11,986 nt of DNA from Halobacteriales archaeon. GTDB lineage: Archaea > Thermoplasmatota > SW-10-69-26 > JACQPN01 > JAIVGT01. This document shows, in pieces, positions 7,078 to 11,986 of the stretch. The notes beneath the pieces were generated by a model. It was not told the DNA's origin. It worked only from the letters and a program-made list of their open reading frames with translations, and ran no database searches. The DNA is taken from positions 1 through 11,986 of the forward strand of contig JAIVGT010000008.1 in the NCBI GenBank assembly GCA_020201485.1, read 5' to 3'. Every line of letters begins with the position of its first letter. Positions within the stretch are counted from its first letter, which is position 1. A program made the translations under genes and the position numbers.

Positions 7078-7792
7078 CGGGCAGCGGCAGGTCGCGCAGC
7101 AGGCCCTGCGCCTTGCCGGCGAGCTTGCCCGCGCTGCTCGGCGCGCCGCCGATGCCCGGGAGGGAGCCGTTCGACTTGCCTGCGGGGTGGAGGATGCCGT
7201 CGAGGGCCTTGCCCGCCTCGCCGATGGCGTCGGCCACGCCGTGCACCGCGCCCTGCGCCGCGTCGCCCGCTTGCCGCGCCACCGCGCCCAGGCCGAGGCC
7301 GAGCTGGTCGGTCGCGCCGGCCGCGACGTGCGCCGCGCCGTTGAGCTGCGCGCCGATGCCGTCCACGATGCCCGGCAACCCGCTGACCGCGCCCTGCGCC
7401 CAGGACGCGAGCGCGTCGAGGAAGCCGGGCGCGCGGTCGGGCACGCCCGCCGGGTCGGCGATGGCCTGCTCGGCGAAGCCCTGCGCGATGTCGGCCGCTT
7501 CCTGCGCGTCCGCCTGCGCGTCGTCCGCGGGCTGCGCGTCCGCGACCGCGTCCTGCTGCTCCTCCTCCTGCCCGCCTGCTTGCGCGGCCGGGGCGAGGCA
7601 GAGGCCGGCCTGCTGCGCCGCGTCGCGCGCCGTGCTGCTCGCCGGCTCCGGCGCGCCGGCCAAGGTCGCGCACGCCTGCGCCGTGACGGCATCGGGGCTG
7701 TCCGGCAGCTCCGCGGGGAGGGCGGGGGCGGCAGCGGCGACGGGCAGGGCGGCCAGGAGCAAGCCCAAGGCGAGGATGGCGCGGGCGCGCAT
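7073..7792 (-). CDS. Ala-rich exported low-complexity protein, unknown
   Basis: An unrecognised 239-residue protein. Residues 1-23 are a signal peptide (MRARAILALGLLLAALPVAAAA). A short segment with C41 and C65 follows and could form a disulfide loop. Residues 74-100 are acidic and Gln/Ala-rich with loose repeats of ADAQ/DDAQ (QEEEQQDAVADAQPADDAQA). Residues about 122-200 form Gly/Ala amphipathic helices with a recurring small-hydrophobic pattern (GLPGIVDGIGAQL, VARQAGDAAQGAVHGVADAI). The end is Gly/Ser/Lys-rich. The composition suggests an extended or helical envelope protein rather than an enzyme. ATG 7792 is supported by GGAGG at 7796-7800, three bases upstream, and by a TATA-like site. 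It is divergent from another small exported protein, so the pair may share a surface role. Export confident, function unknown. Confidence 0.72.
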   Translation of the reverse strand: MRARAILALGLLLAALPVAAAAPALPAELPDSPDAVTAQACATLAGAPEPASSTARDAAQQAGLCLAPAAQAGGQEEEQQDAVADAQPADDAQADAQEAADIAQGFAEQAIADPAGVPDRAPGFLDALASWAQGAVSGLPGIVDGIGAQLNGAAHVAAGATDQLGLGLGAVARQAGDAAQGAVHGVADAIGEAGKALDGILHPAGKSNGSLPGIGGAPSSAGKLAGKAQGLLRDLPLPG

Positions 7793-7836
7793 GGCCCTCC
7801 AGCGGGCGCGGGAGGCATTCCGTGATTGGTGGGCCC

Positions 7837-7843
7837 ATTTGAA
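7837..7843 (-). promoter_or_regulatory. TATA-like box of the Ala-rich exported gene
   Basis: Read on the minus strand this is TTCAAAT within CCTTCAAATGGGCC. With a 26-nt spacing the start of transcription would be near 7814, giving a leader of about 20 nt that includes the GGAGG site at 7796-7800. Confidence 0.45.
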
Positions 7844-7901
7844 GGTCGTCAGCGGTCCGCCCGCGGACCCGTCCGCACCCGGGGACGCTCTCCAGAGAAG
7901 G

Positions 7902-7909
7902 CAATTATC
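7902..7909 (+). promoter_or_regulatory. TATA-like box of the four-cysteine exported gene
   Basis: CAATTATC is an AT island in the 145-nt divergent gap. A start about 26 nt downstream falls near 7932, only a few bases before the TTG start at 7938. That spacing matches the short leaders common in archaea and supports the non-ATG start. Confidence 0.5.
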
Positions 7910-7937
7910 CCCTCCGCCGTTTGCTCGCCTGGGAGGC

Positions 7938-8411
7938 TTGGTTCCGCTGCCACGGCGCACGCTCATCGTTGCCCTGGTCGCGCTGGCGTTGCTGGGGCCT
8001 GCCTACGCGTTGTCGCCGCCCGGCGTCGCCGCCGACGCGGACTGCACGGGCAGCGAGCGGGCGGACGTCGAGGACTTCGCGCCGCTGCGCGTCGCGGGCC
8101 AATCCGGCGTGTTCATCGACGACGCGTTCAGCTGCTACCAGCTCGCGCCCCTCCCCCAGTTCGGCTTCCACGGCCACATCCGCACCCAGCTCGTGAACCT
8201 CGACACGGGCGACGTCGCGCAGGCGGACGCGGACTGCCCGCTCGTGAACGTGGGCGCGCTGCCCGCCCCGACGCCCCTGGACTGCGTGTACAGCAGCTTC
8301 CCCACGCCCATGCCGCACGGGCGCTTCCAGCTCCTCGTGGACGTATCGGGCTCCGGCCTGGTCTCCATGCCCGTCGGCAGCTGGGACGCGAAGGTCTACA
8401 TGGACCCGTGA
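7938..8411 (+). CDS. Small four-cysteine exported protein, unknown
   Basis: A 157-residue protein that I do not recognise. It opens with a basic segment (VPLPRR) and a hydrophobic core (TLIVALVALALLGPAYA), a Sec-type signal peptide with cleavage near PAYA-LSPP. The mature domain of about 130 residues has four cysteines (C36, C66, C100, C116), consistent with two disulfides, and alternates polar and hydrophobic residues like a compact beta-sandwich (HIRTQLVNLDTGDV, RFQLLVDVSGSG, AKVYMDP). No catalytic motif is apparent. There is no ATG near the start; TTG 7938 was chosen because GGGAGG lies directly before it and a TATA-like box predicts transcription from about 7932. CTG at 7947 would have a better-spaced SD but is a rarer start. 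Its stop is one base from the opposing LipB stop. Export likely, function unknown. Confidence 0.72.
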   Translation: MVPLPRRTLIVALVALALLGPAYALSPPGVAADADCTGSERADVEDFAPLRVAGQSGVFIDDAFSCYQLAPLPQFGFHGHIRTQLVNLDTGDVAQADADCPLVNVGALPAPTPLDCVYSSFPTPMPHGRFQLLVDVSGSGLVSMPVGSWDAKVYMDP

Positions 8412-8415
8412 CTCA
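8409..8415. other. TGACTCA convergent stop-stop junction (copy 1)
   Basis: The plus-strand stop TGA (8409-8411) and the minus-strand LipB stop (TCA, 8413-8415) are separated by one base. No room exists for separate terminators, so each transcript must end inside the opposite gene or at a shared site. Confidence 0.85.
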
Positions 8416-9093
8416 GCACTGCAGGCGGGCCACGACCTCGCGCTCGTCCACGCGCCGCGCCGGGACGTGGAGCTGCGCGGCGAAGTGCCCAGCAAAGCCG
8501 GCCTTGCACGCGGCGAAGTCCACGTCCCGCCCGAGCGTCCGTGCCGCGCTGCCCATGACCGCCGCGTCCATGCCGCACGGCTGGATGCGCGCGAAGTAGC
8601 CGAGGTCGGTGTTGAGGTTCAGCGCGATGCCGTGCAGGCTCACGCCGCGCTTCACCGCCAAGCCGATGGAGGCGAGCTTCTTCGAGGGGTGGGCCGTGGT
8701 CCAGACCCCGACGAGCTCCTTCGTCGCCCCTGGCTCGGTGGCGATGCCCAGGTCCCCGAACGTGCGCACCGCGGCTTGCGCCAGCGCCTGCACGAGCTTC
8801 CGGACGTCGAGCCCGGCCTCGGCCAAGTGCAGGATGGGATAGGCGACGAGCTGGCCCGGGCCGTGGTAGGTGGCCTCGCCGCCGCGCTCGGTCTCCACGA
8901 TGGGCAGCGTGGGGTCGAAGACCTGCGCGCGCGTGCCCCGCCGGCCGAGCGTCACGACGTGCGGATGCTCGACGAGGAGGAGCAGGTCGGGGAGCTGGCC
9001 CTCGGCGCGCAGCTCGTGCAGGCGCTGCATCTGCGCGTAGGCTTGGGCGTATTCCCGCAGCCCGAGGTCGAGGCAGAGCAGCTCGCGGCCCAC
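8413..9093 (-). CDS. lipB: Octanoyltransferase LipB (lipoate biosynthesis)
   Basis: A 226-residue LipB, of normal family length. LipB moves the octanoyl group from acyl carrier protein to the lipoyl domain lysine of 2-oxoacid dehydrogenase or glycine-cleavage proteins; lipoyl synthase then inserts sulfur. Signature blocks are present in order: VEHPHVVTLGRRG (41-53), RGGEATYHGPGQLVAYPI (70-87), KLASIGLAVKRGVSLHGIAL with catalytic K139, and NLNTDLGYFARIQPCGM with catalytic C173. The K/C positions closely match E. coli LipB (K135, C169), so it is probably active in the cytoplasm. No in-frame ATG lies near the start; GTG 9093 gives the standard N-terminus (GRELLCLDLG). A dihydrolipoamide dehydrogenase gene lies about 2 kb away on the same strand, with two genes between. 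LipB is not typical of archaea, where LplA-type ligases are better known. Confidence 0.95.
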   Translation of the reverse strand: MGRELLCLDLGLREYAQAYAQMQRLHELRAEGQLPDLLLLVEHPHVVTLGRRGTRAQVFDPTLPIVETERGGEATYHGPGQLVAYPILHLAEAGLDVRKLVQALAQAAVRTFGDLGIATEPGATKELVGVWTTAHPSKKLASIGLAVKRGVSLHGIALNLNTDLGYFARIQPCGMDAAVMGSAARTLGRDVDFAACKAGFAGHFAAQLHVPARRVDEREVVARLQC

Positions 9094-9147
9094 GGCGCCC
9101 GAGCGGGGCCCGCCTTCTTGAGCCTTGCCGCACCCTCGCGTGTTTGG

Positions 9148-9155
9148 CCTTATCC
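9148..9155. promoter_or_regulatory. TATA-like element between LipB and the pilin gene
   Basis: CCTTATCC (GGATAAGG on the other strand) is the only AT-containing hexamer of note in the 156-nt divergent gap. Read leftward it predicts a start near 9126 and a leader of about 33 nt for LipB; read rightward it predicts a start near 9178 and a long leader of about 72 nt for the pilin. The LipB direction fits better. Confidence 0.35.
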
Positions 9156-9249
9156 TTCGACCCGTTGGGCCCGGAACGGCCCCTCCACCCCCGGGCTGCG
9201 TGCGGCAAGAACCTCGTCCTCGGCGGGCGAAGCAGGAGCGGGGAGCAGC

Positions 9250-9570
9250 ATGCGCGAACGGGGAAGGGAGGAGGCGGTGAGCGAGGTCATCGGCGGCGTG
9301 CTCATGCTGAGCCTGGCCTTCGTCGGCTACGCCATGCTCGCCGTGGCCATGCTCGACCAGGCGCGGGAGACGGCGAGCTACATCCGCAGCCTGGTGCCCG
9401 ACGGCAACGAGACCGCGCCGGCGAACGCGACCGCGCCCCAGGCGGCGCAGGCCTGCCTCAGCGTGCCGAGCGGCACGTGGTGCCAGGTCGCGCCCGGCCA
9501 GCCCGGCGTCGGCGTGTGCGTGCGCGACTCCGACGGCGTGGCGTGGTGCCTGCAGGCCCCCAAGCTGTGA
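9250..9570 (+). CDS. Archaeal type IV pilin-like protein
   Basis: A 106-residue protein with the archaeal pilin/archaellin-type N-terminus: a charged leader (MRERGREE), then AVSEVIGGVLMLSLAFVGYA and further hydrophobic residues to about 35. In archaea this class III signal peptide is cut by the PibD/ArlK (FlaK) peptidase just before the hydrophobic stretch, here probably before AVSEV, and the helix packs into the pilus core or stays in the membrane. The exposed part is short (about 65 residues), with two N-glycosylation sequons (NET 53-55, NAT 59-61) and four cysteines (C69, C78, C90, C100) that could form two disulfides. ATG 9250 has GGGAG five bases upstream; GTG 9277 also has a good SD but would remove the leader needed for processing. 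No pilus assembly genes (PilB/TadC-like) are in the window. It may be a minor pilin or a pilin-like membrane protein. Confidence 0.85.
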   Translation: MRERGREEAVSEVIGGVLMLSLAFVGYAMLAVAMLDQARETASYIRSLVPDGNETAPANATAPQAAQACLSVPSGTWCQVAPGQPGVGVCVRDSDGVAWCLQAPKL

Positions 9571-9575
9571 CTCAC
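9567..9575. other. TGACTCA convergent stop-stop junction (copy 2)
   Basis: The pilin stop TGA (9568-9570) and the opposing propeller-protein stop (TCA, 9572-9574) are again one base apart. With flanking bases the site reads GTGACTCAC, a symmetric 9-mer. It repeats the arrangement found about 1.2 kb to the left. Confidence 0.85.
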
Positions 9576-10987
9576 GCCCGTAGCGTCGCGCCACCGGTCT
9601 GCACGGCGACCACGGCCTCGCTGGCGTCGCTCGTGGCGTGGTCGTGGCAGCCGGCGCGGCAGCCGTCGGTGAACACGGCGTACACCCGGCCGTCGGGGCC
9701 GACGTCGATGTCCATGTAGTCGGCGATGTTGTCGAGGCAGCCGCCCATCTTGCTCAGGCAGCCGTACTGCAGCGGGTCGCTGTTGTCCGTGACGGCGACG
9801 GGTGCGATGCCCGGCGCGGCGCTCGCCGCGTCGGTGATGACGGCGACGTAGCCGTTCCACCGGATGCCGCCCGGCGCGCTGCCCGGGTTGTGGTCCCAGC
9901 CCGCGGCGTCGTCGGTCGTGCCGTAGAACGCGACGCCCACGCGGCCGTCGTCGCCGGCGACGATGACCGGGAACACGCTGCTCGTCAGCCCCGCGACGGG
10001 CAGGGCGAACGGGCCCTGCCAGGTGTGCCCGCCGTCGGCGCTGCGCATGAGCTGCGGCTGCCAATCCGTGTCGGTGTAGGCGAAGTAGAGCGTGCCGTCC
10101 GGGCTCACGGCGAGGTCGGGCGTGTCGGCGCTGGCTTGGGCCGTGCCCACGTCGAGCTCGACCCAGCTCAGGCCGTTGTCGCGCGTGAGCCGCACCTGCG
10201 CGCCGCACGCGCTGCTCGGCTCGTAGAGCGTGCCGTCGCGCCCGGCGACCGGCGCGCCCTGGAAGGCGCAGCCGATGCCGTGGGGCACGGTGGTGAGCCA
10301 GCTCAGGCCGCCGTCCAGGCTCACGCCGCAGTTCGCGGACGCGAGGCCGTTGGCGCAGGCGTAGACGACGTTCGGGTAGAGCAGGCCGGTCGGGTCGGCG
10401 TAGGTCGTGCGCGGGCCGACGGCGATCTTCTGGTGGTCGGTCACGCCGCCGCCGCAGGCGATGGGGCTGTTGAGCCAGGTCGCGCCCTCGTCGTCGCTGA
10501 AGTCGACCACGGTGCAGGCGAGGTCCGTGTCCTGCACGAACACGCGGCCCGTGTCGTGGTCCACGATGAGCACGCGGTCCGCGGCCACGCTGAGCAGGGG
10601 CTGGGGGCTGAGCGCGGTCCAGGTCGCGCCGTCGTCCCTGCTGCGCGCGACGTGGTCCCAGCCGCCGACGTAGATGGTGCCCTCCCGGCTCACGCCGATG
10701 CCGAGCTCGGGCCCGGTGCTGTGCGTGTCCACGACGGTGAACGTGGGCGCGCTGCCGATCGCGGCCTGGCTCGGCATCGCTGCGTGCACGGTCGCGGCTG
10801 CGCCGCCGGCGATGGGTCGCACGGAGGTGGCGAGGCGGGGCAAGGCATGGGCGCTGGAGCCGGTCGCGCCTTCGAGGCCGGGAGCCAGGGCGAGCAGGGG
10901 CGCGGCCGGGCCGATGGTCAAGGCGAGCGCAGCGGCCGGCACGAGGAGGGCGAGTGCGGCGAGCGCGAGGACGGAGCGCGGGACCAA
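9572..10987 (-). CDS. Secreted Asp-box (BNR) beta-propeller, sialidase-like fold
   Basis: A 471-residue secreted protein. Residues 1-23 are a signal peptide (VPRSVLALAALALLVPAAAL), followed by an Ala/Gly/Pro-rich segment to about 78. Five Asp-boxes (S/T-x-D-x-G-x-[T/S]-W) mark propeller blades: SRDDGATW (116-123), SDDEGATW (164-171), SLDGGLSW (223-230), TRDNGLSW (268-275) and SADGGHTW (316-323). The last blade carries DYMDIDVGPDGRVYAVFTDG near 423-442. Cysteine pairs such as C158/C178, C211/C220, C240/C261, C410/C417 and C443/C447 suggest disulfides, as expected outside the cell. I do not see the arginine triad or FRIP motif of true sialidases, so enzyme activity should not be assumed; binding or glycan recognition is as likely. 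TTG at 10987 is the start: AGGTG lies five bases upstream, a TATA box fits, and no in-frame ATG precedes residue 71. Confidence 0.88.
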   Translation of the reverse strand: MVPRSVLALAALALLVPAAALALTIGPAAPLLALAPGLEGATGSSAHALPRLATSVRPIAGGAAATVHAAMPSQAAIGSAPTFTVVDTHSTGPELGIGVSREGTIYVGGWDHVARSRDDGATWTALSPQPLLSVAADRVLIVDHDTGRVFVQDTDLACTVVDFSDDEGATWLNSPIACGGGVTDHQKIAVGPRTTYADPTGLLYPNVVYACANGLASANCGVSLDGGLSWLTTVPHGIGCAFQGAPVAGRDGTLYEPSSACGAQVRLTRDNGLSWVELDVGTAQASADTPDLAVSPDGTLYFAYTDTDWQPQLMRSADGGHTWQGPFALPVAGLTSSVFPVIVAGDDGRVGVAFYGTTDDAAGWDHNPGSAPGGIRWNGYVAVITDAASAAPGIAPVAVTDNSDPLQYGCLSKMGGCLDNIADYMDIDVGPDGRVYAVFTDGCRAGCHDHATSDASEAVVAVQTGGATLRA

Positions 10988-10992
10988 GGGGG

Positions 10993-10997
10993 CACCT
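10993..10997 (-). promoter_or_regulatory. Shine-Dalgarno site deciding the TTG start
   Basis: On the minus strand AGGTG lies five bases before the TTG at 10987-10985. It is the main reason for accepting a TTG start for the secreted propeller protein, together with the signal peptide that begins there. Confidence 0.6.
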
Positions 10998-11020
10998 GGG
11001 GCGTGCCGAGCGTGCCGGAG

Positions 11021-11028
11021 GTTTTAGA
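11021..11028 (-). promoter_or_regulatory. Archaeal TATA box of the secreted propeller gene
   Basis: Minus-strand TCTAAAAC lies in the AT-rich stretch GGAAAATGTCTAAAACC. A 26-nt spacing puts the transcription start at about 10998, directly before the AGGTG site, with a leader of about 10 nt. The gene therefore has its own promoter and need not be read from the upstream lipoamide dehydrogenase. Confidence 0.7.
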
Positions 11029-11076
11029 CATTTTCCTCAAACCGGCGCACCATCGGTGGCGCGACTGGGATGCGTC

Positions 11077-11094
11077 CGTGACGCGCGCGTCACG
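11077..11094. terminator. Perfect 18-bp palindrome over the Lpd stop codon
   Basis: CGTGACGCGCGCGTCACG is its own reverse complement. The Lpd stop (TGA on the minus strand, 11092-11090) lies inside it, and the next gene's promoter begins about 50 nt further on. It could be a 3'-end hairpin or a binding site for a dimeric regulator. With no unpaired loop it would need to open a few GC pairs to fold, and no U-tract follows directly. Confidence 0.45.
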
Positions 11095-11986
11095 CGCTGC
11101 CGCCGCTCCGCGGCGTGTTCGCGATGTGGATGGCCTTGCCCTTCGCCGCTTCCGCCGCCTCCATGAGCGCCTCGGGGAGCGTTGGGTGCGGGTGGACCGT
11201 GAGCGCCAGGTCGTCGAGCGTGGCCCCCATCTCGATGGCGAGCGCGGCCTCGCTGATGAGGTCGCTCGCCTCGCTGCCCACGATGCCCACGCCGAGCACG
11301 ACCTGGGTGCGCTTGTCCGCGATGAGCTTGACCAAGCCCTCGCTCTCGCCCGTACTCAGGGCCCTGCCCGATGCCGCGAAGGGGAAGCGGCCAACCATGA
11401 CCTCGATGCCCTTGGCCTTCGCCTCGGCCTCGGTCATGCCGGCGTAGGCGACCTCGGGGTCGGTGAAGATGACGCTGGGCACGGTCTGCCAGTCCGCGCC
11501 CGCCTTGTGGCCGGCGATGACCTCGGCCGCGACCACGCCCTCCTTCATCGCCTTGTGCGCGAGCTGCGGGCCCGGGGTGATGTCGCCGATGGCGAAGATG
11601 TGGGGCACGTTCGTGCGCATCTCCGCGCTCGTCTCGATGATGCCCTTGGCGTTGGCCTTGACGCCGCTCGCCTCCAGGTTCAAGCGGTCGGTGTTCGCGC
11701 GGCGGCCGACGCTGAGCAGCACCTTCTCCGCCGGGATCTCGACCGTCTTGCCGTCCTCGAGCTCGACCTCGACGCCGTGCTCCGTCAGGCGCTTCGCCTT
11801 GGCCTTCGTGTGGTACTCCACGCCGAACGTGCGCAGGTTCTTCGTCACGATGCGCACCAGGTCGGGGTCGGTGCCGGGCAGGATCTGGTCCATCATCTCC
11901 ACGACTGTGACCTTGCTCCCGAGGTGGTGCAGGGCTGTTCCCAGCTCCAGGCCGATGACGCCGCCGCCGATGACGCACATCGTGCG
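11090..11986 (-). CDS. lpdA: Dihydrolipoamide dehydrogenase (E3), 5' end cut by right edge
   Basis: The C-terminal 298 residues of a flavoprotein disulfide reductase that reoxidises dihydrolipoamide with NAD+, in 2-oxoacid dehydrogenase or glycine-cleavage complexes. Fragment numbering starts at the first full codon. The NAD-binding Rossmann motif GGGVIGLELG is at 7-16, with E30 ending the second strand (VTVVEMMDQ), typical of NAD+ rather than NADP+ use. The second FAD motif is PHIFAIGDIT (D135). The dimerisation domain follows (PSVIFTDPEVAYAGMTEAEA), ending in HPHPTLPEAL with the catalytic His-Glu pair (H267, E272), which separates Lpd from glutathione or mercuric reductases. The first FAD motif and redox-active CxxxxC lie beyond the right edge, so activity cannot be fully judged. 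ATG 11980 is internal, not the start. LipB on the same strand points to active lipoate metabolism. Confidence 0.95.
   Translation of the reverse strand, partial: RTMCVIGGGVIGLELGTALHHLGSKVTVVEMMDQILPGTDPDLVRIVTKNLRTFGVEYHTKAKAKRLTEHGVEVELEDGKTVEIPAEKVLLSVGRRANTDRLNLEASGVKANAKGIIETSAEMRTNVPHIFAIGDITPGPQLAHKAMKEGVVAAEVIAGHKAGADWQTVPSVIFTDPEVAYAGMTEAEAKAKGIEVMVGRFPFAASGRALSTGESEGLVKLIADKRTQVVLGVGIVGSEASDLISEAALAIEMGATLDDLALTVHPHPTLPEALMEAAEAAKGKAIHIANTPRSGGSA

Noticed and set aside
9572..10987. Calling the Asp-box protein a true sialidase
   Set aside because: The Asp-boxes show the fold, but the arginine triad and FRIP motif were not found; Asp-boxes also occur in non-enzymatic propellers.
1..11986. 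Defence, CRISPR, toxin-antitoxin or mobile element content
   Set aside because: No spaced repeats, nuclease, transposase, integrase or toxin-like motifs were recognised on either strand.

Overview
The window is very GC-rich, compact DNA that looks archaeal. The archaeal signs are: a TATA-like box (TTAAATA at 5882-5888) placed where an archaeal promoter needs it ahead of an SD-led gene; further AT-rich hexamers about 26 nt before the expected starts of other genes; a short pilin with the archaeal type IV pilin N-terminus (AVSEVIGG...); and a 75-residue flavin-type dodecin. A high-GC euryarchaeal lineage, for example within Thermoplasmatota, is my best guess. It is inferred from style and gene content, not from a marker gene. 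I recognise no rRNA, tRNA, CRISPR array, insertion sequence or phage gene. All twelve stop codons in view are TGA.

Layout, left to right. The first 98 bases hold the signal peptide of a minus-strand exported protein that runs off the left edge. Divergent from it is a 983-residue secreted protein: an apparent beta-propeller interrupted by a six-cysteine insert, a long beta-rich middle, and two PPC-like beta-sandwich domains at the C-terminus. Then come an alkaline-phosphatase-superfamily phosphodiesterase and, 14 nt later, a polytopic membrane protein with a TerB-like tail; these two are probably co-transcribed. A HesB/IscA-type iron-sulfur carrier follows with its own clear archaeal promoter.

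From about 6.3 kb the genes alternate strands in convergent and divergent pairs: a small secreted Pro-tailed protein (-), a dodecin (+), an Ala-rich exported protein (-), a small four-cysteine exported protein (+), octanoyltransferase LipB (-), an archaeal pilin-like protein (+), a secreted Asp-box beta-propeller (-), and the C-terminal two thirds of dihydrolipoamide dehydrogenase (-), cut by the right edge. Two convergent pairs end with stop codons one base apart, making the shared string TGACTCA.

Two themes can be drawn. The first is the cell surface: five genes encode a classical signal peptide in full view, one more is cut by the left edge, and there is also a pilin and a polytopic membrane protein, so about two thirds of the genes concern the envelope or outside. 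The second is cofactor chemistry: LipB (attaches octanoate for lipoate synthesis), Lpd (reoxidises lipoamide), an A-type Fe-S carrier (in bacteria these help mature lipoyl synthase) and dodecin (flavin storage). These genes are not in one operon, so a shared pathway is only inferred. I see no convincing defence or mobile system. The most unusual items are the architecture of the 983-residue protein, the membrane-TerB fusion, LipB in an apparent archaeon, and the palindromes built around stop codons.
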